Positions 1 to 9,523 are shown, counted from the stretch's first letter. The stretch is 64,000 bases of DNA from Rhizobium mesosinicum (GCF_019511345.1 NZ_JAEUAK010000002.1:310001-374000); one strand, 5' to 3'. Numbers and translations: made by a program. The notes: generated from the sequence alone by a model not told the origin.

Positions 1-257
1 GAGATCTTGCCGGTGACGCGGCAGCCGTCGATCGTGTCGTTCATACGGTTCAGCGACCGCAGGAAGGTAGACTTGCCGCAGCCGGACGGACCAATCAAGG
101 CAGTCACGGTGTTTTCGCGGATGTTCAGATTGACATCGAAAAGCGCGCGCTTGTCGCCGTAATAAACGGAGACATCCTGACCGATCATCTTATACGGGAC
201 GTTGCTCATTTTCTGGTCCAGCGCCTTCTCAACTGCTGCTTCCGTCAACATGTTCAT
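1..257 (-). CDS. pstB: Phosphate ABC transporter ATP-binding protein PstB (N-terminal part, cut by window edge)
   Basis: Only the first 85 residues are visible; the gene runs off the left edge. PstB is the ATPase of the high-affinity phosphate importer PstSCAB. The visible part begins [12 protein letters not shown] and contains the Walker A motif GPSGCGKST at about residues 56-64, as in the PstB family. The first ATG at 257 is chosen; a second in-frame ATG lies two codons later at 251. It follows pstA with a gap of 14 bases on the same strand, so it is the last visible gene of the phoR-pstSCAB cluster. In rhizobia phoU and phoB usually follow, but that is outside this window. Confidence 0.95.
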   Translation of the reverse strand, partial: MNMLTEAAVEKALDQKMSNVPYKMIGQDVSVYYGDKRALFDVNLNIRENTVTALIGPSGCGKSTFLRSLNRMNDTIDGCRVTGKI

Positions 258-271
258 GATCTTTACTCCGT

Positions 272-1594
272 TTACCAGCGGCGCTCAAAGCGACGACGCA
301 AGAGGATGGCTCCGATGTTCATGACGATGAGGAACAGGAGCAGGACGATAATGGCGCCTGAGGTTCTCTCCACGAATGCACGCTCGGCTTCATTGGCCCA
401 CATGTAGACCTGAACCGGAAGTGCGGTGGAAGGGTCGAGCGGAGTGGTCGGCGCCTGGGCGACGAAGGCGACCATGCCGATCAGGAGCAGCGGCGCGGTT
501 TCGCCGAGTGCGTGGGCAAGGCCGATGATCGTGCCGGTCAGGATGCCGGGCATGGCGAGCGGCAGCACATGGTGGAACACCATCTGCATCTTCGAAGCGC
601 CGAGGCCGAGGGCTGCCGCGCGGATCGACGGCGGCACGGCGCGCAGAGCCGCACGGGTGGCGATGATGATCGTCGGCAGCGTCATGAGCGTCAGCACCAG
701 GCCACCGACCAGCGATGCCGAACGCGGCAGGCCGGCGAAGTTGATGAAGACCGACAGGCCGAGCAGACCGTAGACGATCGACGGGACGGCGGCGAGATTG
801 TTGATATTGACCTCGATCAGGTCCGTCAGCTTGTTCTTCGGCGCGAACTCCTCGAGGTAGATCGAGGCGGCGACACCGATCGGCAACGAAAGGACGAGAA
901 CGATCAGCATCAGGTAGAGCGAGCCGATGAGGGCGACGCCAAGGCCTGCAGCTTCCGGGCGGCTGGAATTGCCGTTGACGAAGAGGCCGGTGTTGAACTG
1001 CTTGTGGAGAGCGCCGCTCGCCTTCAGCTCGTTCATCCAGGTAACCTGCTTGTCGTTGACCTTGCGGTTCTTCTCATCGACCGAGAGATCGATCTGGCCC
1101 TTGTTGGCGCTGTCGACATTGGCATCGGCAAGCACCGTGACATCGACCGTCTTGCCTATGATGGAGGGGTCGGCCACGACCATGTCGCGCAGCTGGATCG
1201 GCGCACTCTTCGAGAGCATGTTCGATGCATCGCGAACGTCAGGACGGCTCGACGGGTTGACGCCAAGCTGCTTGACGATCGCATCACGCAACAGAACCGG
1301 ATAGTTGGCGGCGACCAGAACCGAAGGATCGGTCGCGCGCTTGTTGTCGGGATCGATGGTCTTTTCGGAAAACTCGATCGGCAGCGTGATCGCGGTCTGT
1401 TGAAAGGCGGTGTAGCCTTTGCCGATCACCGTCCACAGCAGGATGAACAGAAAGATCAGGCCGAATGCGATAGCGGCGATACCATAGGCCTGGAAGCGGC
1501 GCTCGGCGGCATAGCGGCGCTTGATGCCGATGTCGCGGCGTGCAGGCGCCTTGGAGACGGCCGTACCGGCGATGGGGGAAACAATATTCGTCAT
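272..1594 (-). CDS. pstA: Phosphate ABC transporter permease PstA
   Basis: A 440-residue inner-membrane permease that pairs with PstC to form the phosphate channel. There is one transmembrane segment near residues 35-60, a long periplasmic insert, and a C-terminal permease domain with the EAA-type loop around [20 protein letters not shown]. The protein is longer than the E. coli PstA (about 296 residues); the large periplasmic insert is common in alphaproteobacterial PstA. The start at 1594 is chosen because its ATG overlaps the pstC stop as ATGA, a usual sign of translational coupling; an upstream in-frame start at 1648 would lie inside pstC. Confidence 0.93.
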   Translation of the reverse strand: MTNIVSPIAGTAVSKAPARRDIGIKRRYAAERRFQAYGIAAIAFGLIFLFILLWTVIGKGYTAFQQTAITLPIEFSEKTIDPDNKRATDPSVLVAANYPVLLRDAIVKQLGVNPSSRPDVRDASNMLSKSAPIQLRDMVVADPSIIGKTVDVTVLADANVDSANKGQIDLSVDEKNRKVNDKQVTWMNELKASGALHKQFNTGLFVNGNSSRPEAAGLGVALIGSLYLMLIVLVLSLPIGVAASIYLEEFAPKNKLTDLIEVNINNLAAVPSIVYGLLGLSVFINFAGLPRSASLVGGLVLTLMTLPTIIIATRAALRAVPPSIRAAALGLGASKMQMVFHHVLPLAMPGILTGTIIGLAHALGETAPLLLIGMVAFVAQAPTTPLDPSTALPVQVYMWANEAERAFVERTSGAIIVLLLFLIVMNIGAILLRRRFERRW

Positions 1595-3072
1595 TCGTAC
1601 TGCTCCCGGTATTTGCGCACGATGTAGAGCGCGTAGATATTGAGGCAAAGCGTGATGAAGAACAGCGTGATGCCGAGCGCGAAGGCTACCAGCGTCTGCG
1701 GCGAGGTGAACTCGAGGTCGCCGGTCAGCTGGTTGACGATCTTGACGGTCACTGTCGTCATCGGCTCGAAGGGATTGATCTGGATGCGGGCGGCGACACC
1801 GGCGGCCAGAACCACGATCATGGTTTCGCCGATGGCGCGGGACGCCGTCATCAGCAGGGCGCCGACGATGCCGGGAAGTGCGGCTGGGAGAACCACCTTC
1901 TTGATGGTCTCTGAGCGGGTGGCGCCAAGACCGAGCGAGCCGTCGCGAAGCGCGCGCGGAACGGCCGTGATGATATCGTCCGACAGCGAGGAGACGTACG
2001 GGATCAGCATGATGCCCATGACGATACCCGCCGTGATGACGCTCTGTGCCTGGATGAAGTTCGTATAGCTGCCGGTCAGGAGACCGCTGATCTGTGCCGA
2101 GAAATCACGCAGGAACGGACCGACGGTGACGAGGGCGAAGAAGCCGTAGACGATCGTCGGAATGCCGGCGAGTACTTCGAGCAGCGGTTTGGCAACCGAG
2201 CGCACCTTGGAGGAAGCGTACTCCGCCATGTAGATGGCGGCAAAGAGACCGACCGGAACGGCGACCAGCATGGCGACCAGGCCGATATAGAGCGTGCCGA
2301 GCAGCAGCGGGATGAGGCCGAACTGGCCGAAGGACGAATTGCCGGCGCCGGCAAAGCGCGGATCCCAGACCGTTCCGAAGAAGAAGTCGGTGAAGGGGAC
2401 GACCGCGAAGAAGCGGCCCGCTTCCGTCAGCATCGAGAGCACGATGCCGATCGTCGTCAGAATGGCGATGGAGGAGGCGACGAGAAGCGCCCAGAGCATG
2501 ACCCGCTCGACACGGTTGCGGGCGCGGAAGCGCGGGGCAACCGAGCGCAGCGCGTAGAAAGCACCTGCAACAGATATGAGCAGGACGACCGCCGTCATGA
2601 TGACGCGGCTCGTCATGCTCTCAGAGTTGAGCGTCTTTGCGGCATCGATCATGTAAGGCTGCGGTTCGCCGGCAAGCGGTACGCCCTTTTCGCTGAGCTT
2701 TGCCTGCAGGGCGGCGGGATCGCTGGAAAGCGACGAAAGCTCGCTCGACGTCAGCATATTCATGCCGCGCGCAACGGTGACGACCATGCTGTAGGCGAGA
2801 TCCTGCTGGACGGCCGGTTGCGCCTTCACGTCGGCAGGAAAGGTGCCGCGAACGGAAGAGGAGACGATGCCGGGGCTGACGGCCAGCCAGACAAACAGAA
2901 CGATCAAAGACGGCAGAACGGCCCAGATCGCAGCATAGGAACCGTAATAGGCCGGCCGCGAATGCATGGCAGCGGACCTGCCTCCGGAAAGCGCTGCGGC
3001 ACGGCTGCGCGCGGCCACATAGGCAACGGCGCCGATCACCAGCAGGCACAAGAGTATGATGGATGTGCTCAT
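1591..3072 (-). CDS. pstC: Phosphate ABC transporter permease PstC
   Basis: A 493-residue inner-membrane permease. There is an N-terminal membrane segment at residues 3-22, further segments, a periplasmic insert of about 100 residues, and a binding-protein-dependent permease domain in the C-terminal half with the EAA-type loop ALRDGSLGLGATRSETIKKV. Like PstA it is longer than the enterobacterial protein because of the N-terminal insert. It lies between pstS (163-base gap) and pstA (4-base overlap) and is probably cotranscribed with them under PhoB control. The identification rests on the family pattern and the gene order. Confidence 0.93.
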   Translation of the reverse strand: MSTSIILLCLLVIGAVAYVAARSRAAALSGGRSAAMHSRPAYYGSYAAIWAVLPSLIVLFVWLAVSPGIVSSSVRGTFPADVKAQPAVQQDLAYSMVVTVARGMNMLTSSELSSLSSDPAALQAKLSEKGVPLAGEPQPYMIDAAKTLNSESMTSRVIMTAVVLLISVAGAFYALRSVAPRFRARNRVERVMLWALLVASSIAILTTIGIVLSMLTEAGRFFAVVPFTDFFFGTVWDPRFAGAGNSSFGQFGLIPLLLGTLYIGLVAMLVAVPVGLFAAIYMAEYASSKVRSVAKPLLEVLAGIPTIVYGFFALVTVGPFLRDFSAQISGLLTGSYTNFIQAQSVITAGIVMGIMLIPYVSSLSDDIITAVPRALRDGSLGLGATRSETIKKVVLPAALPGIVGALLMTASRAIGETMIVVLAAGVAARIQINPFEPMTTVTVKIVNQLTGDLEFTSPQTLVAFALGITLFFITLCLNIYALYIVRKYREQYE

Positions 3073-3197
3073 TCGTTACGTCCCCAGGCCCACAGCCCCG
3101 AAAAGCGCGGCATCTCCAGGAGCGTGCCGTCGGCTTCAATATCATGGAGAAGAAGTTAATCCGCTCGGCACTCAATGGGCCGGGCGGAAAAGGCGAT

Positions 3198-3228
3198 GCC
3201 GGCGCGACGCCCGAAGCGCTGCGCCGGC
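3198..3228 (-). terminator. Hairpin in the pstS-pstC gap (attenuator or mRNA-end stabiliser)
   Basis: A perfect 8-bp stem, GCCGGCGC pairing with GCGCCGGC, lies 7 bases after the pstS stop codon and encloses a 15-base loop. No T-run follows. This is typical of hairpins that keep binding-protein mRNA more abundant than permease mRNA. That role is inferred from position. Confidence 0.5.
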
Positions 3229-3235
3229 AAAGTCA

Positions 3236-4270
3236 TTACATGGTCTTGCCAGCCTCGACGTCCTTGCGGATCGCGTCGCGCTCTGCGTCCGGAGCGGCAA
3301 CCAGGCCGTATTCGGCGAGAGGGCCGTCGGGGCCGATCATCTGGTCGGATACGAAGAAGTTGACATATTCCTTCAGGCCCGGAACGGCGCCGAGATGCGC
3401 CTTCTTGACGTAGAAGAACAGCGGACGGGAAACCGGATAGGTGCCGTTGGCGATGGTTTCCGTCGAAGGAACGATGCCGCTCATGGTCGCAACCTTGAGC
3501 TTGTCGGCGTTGTTTTCGTAGAAGGAAAGGCCGAAGACGCCAACGCCGGTCTTGTTGGCAGCGATGCGTGCCAGGGTTTCCGGATAGTCGCCGTCGATGT
3601 CGACTGCAGCGCCGTCCTTGCGGACTGCGACGCAAGCCTTGGTCTGGGCAGCCTTGTCGGAGATTTCCTTGGCGATGACATCGAGAGCGCCGGAGGCCTT
3701 GCAGCCGGCAGCCAGAACGTTCTGTTCGAAGACTTCGCGCGTGCCGTGCTTTTCGCCGGGGATGTAGGCGGCGATATCAACGGCCGGGAGCTTCGGGTTG
3801 ACTTCCGACCACTTCTTGTAGGGGTTGGCGACGAGCTTGCCGTCGACGACGACCTGGGCAGCCAGCGCCTTGTAGATGTCGGCCGGAACGTAGGCGACGT
3901 CAGGGTTGGAAGAGTCGGTTGCGAAGACGATGCCGTCATAACCGATCTTGACCTGCTGGATGTCGGTTACGCCGGCAGCCTTGCAGGCTTCCAGTTCGCT
4001 CTTGTTGATCGGGCGCGAAGCGTTGGCAATGTCGATCGTGTCTTCACCGACGCCCTTGCAGAATTCCTTCAGGCCAGCGCCCGTGCCGCCGGATTCGACG
4101 ACCGGCGTCTTGAAGTTGGTGAAGGTCTCGCCGAAGGACTCAGCGACGATCTTGGCGTAAGGCAGGACGGTGGACGAACCGGCAACCTGGATCTGGTCGC
4201 GGGCGACGGCAACGCCAGCGAAAGCGGCGGTTGCAGCGAGCGCGGCAACAGTGAGTTTAAAGGTGTTCAT
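3236..4270 (-). CDS. pstS: Phosphate ABC transporter periplasmic substrate-binding protein PstS
   Basis: A 344-residue periplasmic phosphate-binding protein. It has a Sec signal peptide (residues 1 to about 23, MNTFKLTVAALAATAAFAG...AVA) and the family motif region AGSSTVLPYAK after the cleavage site, with further phosphate-contact motifs ESGGTGAG and KHGTREVFE. The start at 4270 is preferred over the in-frame ATG at 4288 because GGGAGA sits 6 bases upstream and the signal peptide then begins normally. A candidate Pho box lies about 120 bases upstream. It is the first transport gene after phoR and is followed by an intercistronic hairpin. Confidence 0.95.
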   Translation of the reverse strand: MNTFKLTVAALAATAAFAGVAVARDQIQVAGSSTVLPYAKIVAESFGETFTNFKTPVVESGGTGAGLKEFCKGVGEDTIDIANASRPINKSELEACKAAGVTDIQQVKIGYDGIVFATDSSNPDVAYVPADIYKALAAQVVVDGKLVANPYKKWSEVNPKLPAVDIAAYIPGEKHGTREVFEQNVLAAGCKASGALDVIAKEISDKAAQTKACVAVRKDGAAVDIDGDYPETLARIAANKTGVGVFGLSFYENNADKLKVATMSGIVPSTETIANGTYPVSRPLFFYVKKAHLGAVPGLKEYVNFFVSDQMIGPDGPLAEYGLVAAPDAERDAIRKDVEAGKTM

Positions 4271-4389
4271 TAGAAATCTCCCGGGCATTTGGGCTTGTGT
4301 GAGTGCGGCCTCGAAGAGGCCCTCGCATGCCTTTTTTCATCGGCAGGACTCTCTTAGCGCCTTAAGCACCGTCCTTTTATGTCAAATCG

Positions 4390-4407
4390 GTGAAACATTT
4401 ATGACAA
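4390..4407 (-). promoter_or_regulatory. Candidate PhoB-binding Pho box upstream of pstS
   Basis: On the minus strand the 18 bases read TTGTCAT, AAAT, GTTTCAC. The alphaproteobacterial Pho box is two 7-base direct repeats like CTGTCAT and CTGTCAC separated by 4 AT-rich bases, so the arrangement fits with three mismatches. It lies 120 bases before the pstS start. The match was judged by eye. Confidence 0.5.
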
Positions 4408-4468
4408 CTCAAGTTGTTGATTTTAAACGTAAAAATATGACATCCTAAATTAGACGTGACATATGGCG

Positions 4469-5713
4469 TCAGAAACGCACGGTAAAGTCCGTGCCCTTGC
4501 CAACCTCGGATTTGACGATCAGCCTTGCGCGATGGCGCGTCAGGATGTGCTTGACGATGGCAAGCCCGAGGCCGGTGCCCTTCTTGGAACGGCTGTCCTC
4601 GATGCTGACGCGGTAGAAACGCTCCGTCAGGCGCGGCACGTGTTCGGCCGGAATGCCGGGTCCGTTGTCGACGACGCTGACCTCTACCGGCTGACCCGGC
4701 GCGTTCTTCAGCCAGACATCGACGGTCTTGCCCTCCTGGCCGTATTTGCAGGCATTTTCCATCAGGTTTTCGAAGACCTGCACGAGCTCGTCGCGATCTC
4801 CCGCCACCTCGACCTTGCCTTCGGGCAGATGCAGGTTGATCGAAACGCCGACCTCACGCGCGAGCGGCACGAGCGAATCCCTGACATGTCCGAGAAGCGG
4901 CACGAGATCCACCTTTTCATCCGGTGCGATATGCGATTTCAGCTCGAGCCTGGACAGAGACAGGAGGTCGTCGACCAGCCTGCTCATGCGCGTCGCCTGA
5001 TCGAGCATGATGGAGAGGAAGCGCGCCTGCGCCTTCGGGTCGTTCTTGGCCGGGCCCTGGATGGTCTCGATGAAGCCGCGCAGCGAGGCGAGCGGCGTGC
5101 GCAGCTCATGGCTGGCATTGGCGACGAAATCCGAGCGCATGCGATCGATGCGGCGCACCTCGGAAATATCCCGGAAGGAGAGGATGTAATAGCGCTCGTC
5201 GCGGCCGTCGTCGTCCTTGAATTCGACGGGCGCGCTGCGAACGATGTAGACGCGCTCCGAAGGCAGGCGCTCGGAATGCTCGATCTGGTTCGGAGCGTTG
5301 GTGGCGATGGTTTCGCGCACCATGTCCAGGATTCCGGGCGAACGCAGTCGTGCCGACAGATGGGAGCCGAGCGCCACCTCGCCGAAGGCCTTTTCGGCCG
5401 CGCGGTTCTGAAACAGCACCGATGCATCGTCCGAGAGCACCATGGCCGGGATATCGAGGCTCGCCAGCGTGGCGGAAACGTCCGGCAGGCGGCTCGGCAG
5501 CACTTCCGGCTCGGGTTCGGCCGGCTCGACGACATCAGGCGCGATGACCGGCGCTTCGTTGAAGAGCGAGGTCACGATCATGACGAGCAGCAGGGCGAGC
5601 ACGATCCACTTGTTCATGCCGGCGGCAAGCGCCACCAGCGCGCTCAGCAGCGTCGCGAGCAGGACCGGGCGCTCGCGCCGGATGCGCGCCAACAGGCTTT
5701 TCGTCCATGGCAT
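4469..5713 (-). CDS. phoR: Phosphate regulon sensor histidine kinase PhoR
   Basis: A membrane-bound sensor kinase that controls PhoB according to phosphate supply. Two hydrophobic segments lie at about residues 16-32 and 35-51, followed by a PAS-like region (about 80-185), a HisKA domain with the phospho-accepting His in NASHELRTPLASLRG (about residue 202), and an HATPase domain with the N box (ENLMENACKYG), DNGPGIP and GTGLGLAIV. The ATG at 5713 is preferred since GGAAG lies 5 bases upstream; a TTG at 5725, preceded by GAGGGGG, would add four residues (MEDE). It precedes pstS on the same strand, the usual rhizobial order. A perfect Pho half-site, CTGTCAT on the minus strand, lies at 5791-5797. 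Confidence 0.93.
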   Translation of the reverse strand: MPWTKSLLARIRRERPVLLATLLSALVALAAGMNKWIVLALLLVMIVTSLFNEAPVIAPDVVEPAEPEPEVLPSRLPDVSATLASLDIPAMVLSDDASVLFQNRAAEKAFGEVALGSHLSARLRSPGILDMVRETIATNAPNQIEHSERLPSERVYIVRSAPVEFKDDDGRDERYYILSFRDISEVRRIDRMRSDFVANASHELRTPLASLRGFIETIQGPAKNDPKAQARFLSIMLDQATRMSRLVDDLLSLSRLELKSHIAPDEKVDLVPLLGHVRDSLVPLAREVGVSINLHLPEGKVEVAGDRDELVQVFENLMENACKYGQEGKTVDVWLKNAPGQPVEVSVVDNGPGIPAEHVPRLTERFYRVSIEDSRSKKGTGLGLAIVKHILTRHRARLIVKSEVGKGTDFTVRF

Positions 5714-5938
5714 CTCGTCTTCCAAACTGCCCCCTCATGGCATCGATTCGTTTTTCTTCATATTTAAACTCTGCCTGATAGCCGCGTTTCATGACAGAAG
5801 TTTTCCGTTTCCGAAACTTCCGCGAAAAGCTGGCGCGCGCGACACCGAATTGCGCTTTGCTTCCGCGGCGGATTTGATTTTCAATGATAAATATGTTCGC
5901 CTGCTGAAAACGACATTATCCAAGCGCAGGGGGAGACG

Positions 5939-6820
5939 ATGGCCGAGAACGTCGAAAGCAGAGCCGTGGAGCTGGAGATCGGGGGCAAGAAGCGCGTCTT
6001 CGACATCGACGATCCCGTCCTGCCCGACTGGGTGGACGATCACGCGCTTGAATCCGGCGGCTATCCCTACAAGAAGAAGCTCAAGGAAGAGGAATATACC
6101 GAGGAGCTCAGGAAGCTGCAGGTCGAGCTCGTGAAGGTGCAGTTCTGGCTGCAGGCGACGGGCAAACGGGTGATGGCGCTCTTCGAAGGGCGCGATGCGG
6201 CCGGCAAGGGCGGCGCCATCCAGGCATCGTCAGCCCATATGAACCCGCGCCTCGCCCGCGTGGTGGCGCTCGCCAAGCCGACCGAGCGGGAACAGGGTCA
6301 ATGGTATTTTCAGCGCTATATCGCGCAGTTTCCGACAGCGGGCGAGTTCGTGCTGTTCGACCGCTCCTGGTACAACCGCGCCGGGGTGGAGCCGGTCATG
6401 GGCTTCTGCACGCCGAAGCAATATGAGGATTTCCTGCATCAGGCGCCGCAGCTCGAAAAGATCATCGCTCACGAGGGCATCTTCTTCTTCAAGTTCTATC
6501 TCGATATCGGCCGGGAAATGCAGATCAAGCGGTTCCACGACCGGCGGCACGATCCGCTCGCCGTCTGGAAGCTCTCCTCGATGGATATAGCCGCCTTGAC
6601 CAAATGGGGCGACTACAGCGAGAAGCGCGACCGCATGCTGAAGGAAACCCACACGGAATTTGCGCCCTGGACGGTGATCCGCGCCAATGACAAACGCCGG
6701 GCGCGGATCAACCTCATCCGCCACATGCTTGACACCATCGACTATGACGGCAAGGACAAGAACGCGATCGGCGCAATCGACGACAAGATCATCGGCTCCG
6801 GTCCCGGTTTCCTGAAATAG
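5939..6820 (+). CDS. ppk2: Polyphosphate kinase 2 family protein
   Basis: A 293-residue cytoplasmic PPK2 enzyme, which transfers phosphate between polyphosphate and nucleotides. The single PPK2 domain shows Walker A ([10 protein letters not shown], residues 83-92), a Walker B-like segment with Asp in LFDRSWYNR (D141), and the lid region rich in Arg and Lys ([14 protein letters not shown]). Its length matches one-domain PPK2 proteins. The start ATG follows GGGAGA closely. It is transcribed away from phoR and pst, so phosphate-storage and phosphate-uptake genes are neighbours. Whether it makes ATP, GTP or polyphosphate preferentially cannot be read from sequence here. Confidence 0.93.
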   Translation: MAENVESRAVELEIGGKKRVFDIDDPVLPDWVDDHALESGGYPYKKKLKEEEYTEELRKLQVELVKVQFWLQATGKRVMALFEGRDAAGKGGAIQASSAHMNPRLARVVALAKPTEREQGQWYFQRYIAQFPTAGEFVLFDRSWYNRAGVEPVMGFCTPKQYEDFLHQAPQLEKIIAHEGIFFFKFYLDIGREMQIKRFHDRRHDPLAVWKLSSMDIAALTKWGDYSEKRDRMLKETHTEFAPWTVIRANDKRRARINLIRHMLDTIDYDGKDKNAIGAIDDKIIGSGPGFLK

Positions 6821-6840
6821 CCAACCCGCGCAAACGCGGC

Positions 6841-8070
6841 TTATTGGCCGGGCAGGATGCGCACGGCAAAGAGATTGATGCCGCGGGCCTTGCCGTCGAC
6901 ATCGCTGTTGATCATCAGCCGGCCGGGAGAATTCGGCGCGAGCGAGCGGTCGAAGCGCACCTGCAGCAGCGCGTCCGATTTTTCACGCGTGACGCTGAAA
7001 CGATGGCGGGCGCAATTGCCGAGCGACTGGAAATCGCACTCGACGGTGATCTGCGTGGGTTCGTCCGTGGTGGACTGCAGGGTCAGCGCGATGGTGGAGG
7101 ACTTGCCGGCGAGCTGCTGCAGGACATTGGCGGGAATGCTGACGGAGACATTGCCATCCGTATTGCCGCTCTCGGACGTCAGGCGGACGGCTGGGCCTTC
7201 GGTTTCCGTGACATTTTCCGTGCGGGCCTGCGGGCCGGCCTGGATCTTGTCGGCATCGGAAGGCTTGAAGATCTCGATCCAGTCTGCCGAGAAGCTGTTT
7301 TGCGGGTCGATCGCCACCGGCTGGTCGCCATTGGCGGGCGTGCCGTTGCCGGCGCTATCCTCGCCGTTGAAATCTTCCGGCTGGGTGCTGGCGGGCGGAT
7401 TGGCGACGCTGGTGTCGCGCTCGGCCGCCGTCATCAGCAGGCCTGATGTATAGACCCACCAGGCGCCCGTGCCGATGAAGGCTAGAACCACGCACCAGAC
7501 GAGCAAGCGCGAGAAGAACTTGCGCGGCTTGCGCCGGACGGCGGCCCTTTCAGGGCGAAAATCCATGCCGCCGCGCTTTTCCGGCGCCGCACGCATTTCG
7601 CCACGCATCTCTCCATCGGGTGCCGCCCCCAGTTGGTCGGCGCTGCTGGCATGAACGCCATCGAGGCTCGCATCGTCCATACGCGCGGAAGCGGCGCTGT
7701 GGCCGCGCGTCTCGCCTGTAACGGCGAGATGGTCGTCCTCGTGCTCGCGATAGACGCGCTCTTGCTCCGGATATACGGGCTCCACCTGATGATGGGCGGG
7801 CTCGGGCATCTCCACGACGGGCGGGACCGGCACTTCCGGAGGCCCCTGGCGCGGGTGAAGGCGGGCGCGCTCTTCGCTCTCGATGGCGTGGATCGTGGTT
7901 TCGAGACGGTGGCGATGATGGGCGACCGCATCGGCATCCGTGATATCCTGCTTGCGCAGGCCGGCTTCCAGCGCCTGACGCGCGGACTGATAGATGCGGG
8001 CGCGAACTTCCGGATTGTCGCGGTCGGAATTATCGAGCGCAGTTCTGATGGCCGTTTCTAGTCCGCTCAC
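6841..8070 (-). CDS. Conserved hypothetical membrane-anchored protein
   Basis: A 409-residue protein that I do not recognise by function. The first 60 residues are charged and helical (RARIYQSARQALEAGLRKQ). A low-complexity acidic and proline-rich stretch follows (about 70-180), then one transmembrane segment (about 190-210, LLVWCVVLAFIGTGAWWVY), and a C-terminal periplasmic domain (about 260-409) that looks like a beta-rich fold ending in FAVRILPGQ. The pattern suggests a single-pass inner-membrane protein with its N-terminus in the cytoplasm. It is convergent with ppk2, with only 20 bases between them. Codon use looks typical of its neighbours. Confidence 0.85.
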   Translation of the reverse strand: MSGLETAIRTALDNSDRDNPEVRARIYQSARQALEAGLRKQDITDADAVAHHRHRLETTIHAIESEERARLHPRQGPPEVPVPPVVEMPEPAHHQVEPVYPEQERVYREHEDDHLAVTGETRGHSAASARMDDASLDGVHASSADQLGAAPDGEMRGEMRAAPEKRGGMDFRPERAAVRRKPRKFFSRLLVWCVVLAFIGTGAWWVYTSGLLMTAAERDTSVANPPASTQPEDFNGEDSAGNGTPANGDQPVAIDPQNSFSADWIEIFKPSDADKIQAGPQARTENVTETEGPAVRLTSESGNTDGNVSVSIPANVLQQLAGKSSTIALTLQSTTDEPTQITVECDFQSLGNCARHRFSVTREKSDALLQVRFDRSLAPNSPGRLMINSDVDGKARGINLFAVRILPGQ

Positions 8071-8085
8071 GTCAGGTCCTTCACG

Positions 8086-8286
8086 TTACTCGGGACATCC
8101 ACCGCAAAAGATAAAATGCCTGTCAAAATTGGGTAGCGGCAAGTGCGGCAAACCGCAAGCCTTGCAGCCTTTCGGGAGCGTATCGGCGGGGGAAAAGCGA
8201 TGCTGCCAGGCTGCCAGCTCCATCAGATATTCCGAAAGTGGAGAGCATAACGGAAAGAGGGCGGGCTTGACGTCCCGGTTTTTCAT
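8086..8286 (-). CDS. Possible small Cys-rich hypothetical protein (66 residues)
   Basis: A short reading frame just upstream of the previous gene on the same strand (15-base gap). The product would begin MKNRDVKPALFPLC and contains two CxxC pairs, CKAC and CGGC, spaced like a small zinc ribbon, and ends CGGCPE. The ATG at 8286 has only a weak GAG-type ribosome site. A longer open frame continues upstream into the antisense of the next gene, so this start is an inference. No family was recognised. Confidence 0.4.
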   Translation of the reverse strand: MKNRDVKPALFPLCSPLSEYLMELAAWQHRFSPADTLPKGCKACGLPHLPLPNFDRHFIFCGGCPE

Positions 8287-8327
8287 CAGGCTCGCTCTTT
8301 TCCTCGGGCGACGGCTCTGATAATCAA

Positions 8328-8349
8328 TTGACGTTTTCGTAAACGTCAA
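8328..8349. promoter_or_regulatory. Perfect inverted repeat in the promoter of the nitronate monooxygenase gene
   Basis: Arms TTGACGTTT and AAACGTCAA are separated by 4 bases and end 13 bases before the start codon. A related site lies upstream of fadD at 43054-43069. The shape fits a dimeric repressor operator; alphaproteobacterial LiuR-type operators look similar as far as I recall. Confidence 0.55.
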
Positions 8350-8362
8350 AAATGGTGAAAGC

Positions 8363-9322
8363 ATGGCCCTGCCCGCGATCCTTAGGGATAATCTGAGACT
8401 GCCCGTTATCGGCTCGCCGCTTTTCATCATCTCCCATCCGGCGCTGACGCTCGCCCAATGCAAGGCCGGCGTGATCGGCGCCTTCCCGGCGCTCAACGCG
8501 CGGCCGGAAAGCCAGCTCGACGAGTGGCTGGCGATGATCACGGAAGATCTTGCCGCGCATAATGCCAGGCATCCGGAGCGGCCGGCAGCCCCCTTCGCCG
8601 TCAACCAGATCGTCCATATGTCGAACAAGCGGCTGGAGCACGATCTGATGCTCTGCGTGAAATACAAGGTGCCAATCGTCATTTCCTCGCTCGGCGCGGT
8701 GCCGGAGGTGAATGCGGCGGTGCATTCCTATGGCGGCATCGTGCTGCACGACATCATCAACAACCGCCACGCCAATTCGGCGATCCGCAAGGGCGCGGAC
8801 GGGCTGATCGCCGTTGCGGCGGGCGCGGGCGGCCATGCGGGCACGCTTTCTCCCTTCGCGCTGGTGCAGGAGATCCGCTCCTGGTTCGACGGCCCGCTGC
8901 TGCTCGCCGGCTCGATTGCGACCGGCGGCGCCATTCTGGCAGCGCAGGCGATGGGCGCCGACATGGCCTATATCGGCACCCCCTTCATCGCGACCGAAGA
9001 GGCCCGCGCTTCCGATGCCTACAAGCAGGCGATCGTCGAGGGTGCTGCCGCCGATATCGTCTACTCCAACTATTTCACCGGCATACACGGCAACTACCTG
9101 AAACCCTCCATCCGCGCGGCCGGCCTCGACCCGGACAACCTGCCGGATGCCGACCCCTCGAAGATGGATTTCGAACAGGCGACCGGCGGCGCAAAGGTCT
9201 GGAAGGACATCTGGGGCAGCGGCCAGGGCATCGGCGCGATCAAGGCCGTGGAGCCCGTCGCAAAGCTGGTCGACCGGCTGGAAGCCGAATATCAGGCCGC
9301 CCGCGCCCGGCTCTCCCTCTGA
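8363..9322 (+). CDS. Nitronate monooxygenase family protein (2-nitropropane dioxygenase-like)
   Basis: A 319-residue cytoplasmic FMN-dependent TIM-barrel enzyme that oxidises alkyl nitronates, or in some relatives acts as an enoyl reductase. Visible features are LPVIGSPLFIISHPAL at the N-terminus, the segment AVAAGAGGHAGTLSPFALVQEI with the GGHAG motif, and the FMN phosphate-binding region LLAGSIATGGAILAAQAMGADMAYIGTPFIAT. Length matches the family. The ATG at 8363 follows AATGGTGAAAGC with a weak ribosome site. A perfect inverted repeat lies immediately upstream. The physiological substrate is not evident. Confidence 0.88.
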   Translation: MALPAILRDNLRLPVIGSPLFIISHPALTLAQCKAGVIGAFPALNARPESQLDEWLAMITEDLAAHNARHPERPAAPFAVNQIVHMSNKRLEHDLMLCVKYKVPIVISSLGAVPEVNAAVHSYGGIVLHDIINNRHANSAIRKGADGLIAVAAGAGGHAGTLSPFALVQEIRSWFDGPLLLAGSIATGGAILAAQAMGADMAYIGTPFIATEEARASDAYKQAIVEGAAADIVYSNYFTGIHGNYLKPSIRAAGLDPDNLPDADPSKMDFEQATGGAKVWKDIWGSGQGIGAIKAVEPVAKLVDRLEAEYQAARARLSL

Positions 9323-9447
9323 AGGGCAAGCCTTTCCACAAGCTCCAGCTTTTTTGCCCGGGGGCATAAGAGGGCGCTTGAAATCTTCAGACAATGCCTG
9401 TATCAGCCCCATGCAAATCGCGGGCGACACGCTTCTCCCGCCGGATT

Positions 9448-9523
9448 GCCGCTTTAGCTCAGTCGGTAGAGCACATCATTCGTAATGATGGGGTCACGTG
9501 TTCGAGTCACGTAAGCGGCACCA
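9448..9523 (+). tRNA. tRNA-Thr (anticodon CGT)
   Basis: A full cloverleaf can be drawn: acceptor stem GCCGCTT with AAGCGGC, D-loop AGTCGGTAGA, anticodon stem CATCA with TGATG around loop TTCGTAA (anticodon 9481-9483), T-arm GTTCGAGTC, discriminator A at 9520 and encoded CCA. A T-run follows. Foreign-looking sequence begins directly downstream, which fits use of this gene as an integration site. Confidence 0.95.

Noticed and set aside
512..1627. Long plus-strand open frame (371 codons) antisense to pstA
   Set aside because: It lies wholly opposite pstA, its product is Arg/Asp-rich with no recognisable fold, and it is explained by the high G+C of the real gene.
8324..9430. Minus-strand open frame of 368 codons
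   Set aside because: It is antisense to the nitronate monooxygenase gene, which has clear family motifs; the minus-strand product shows none.
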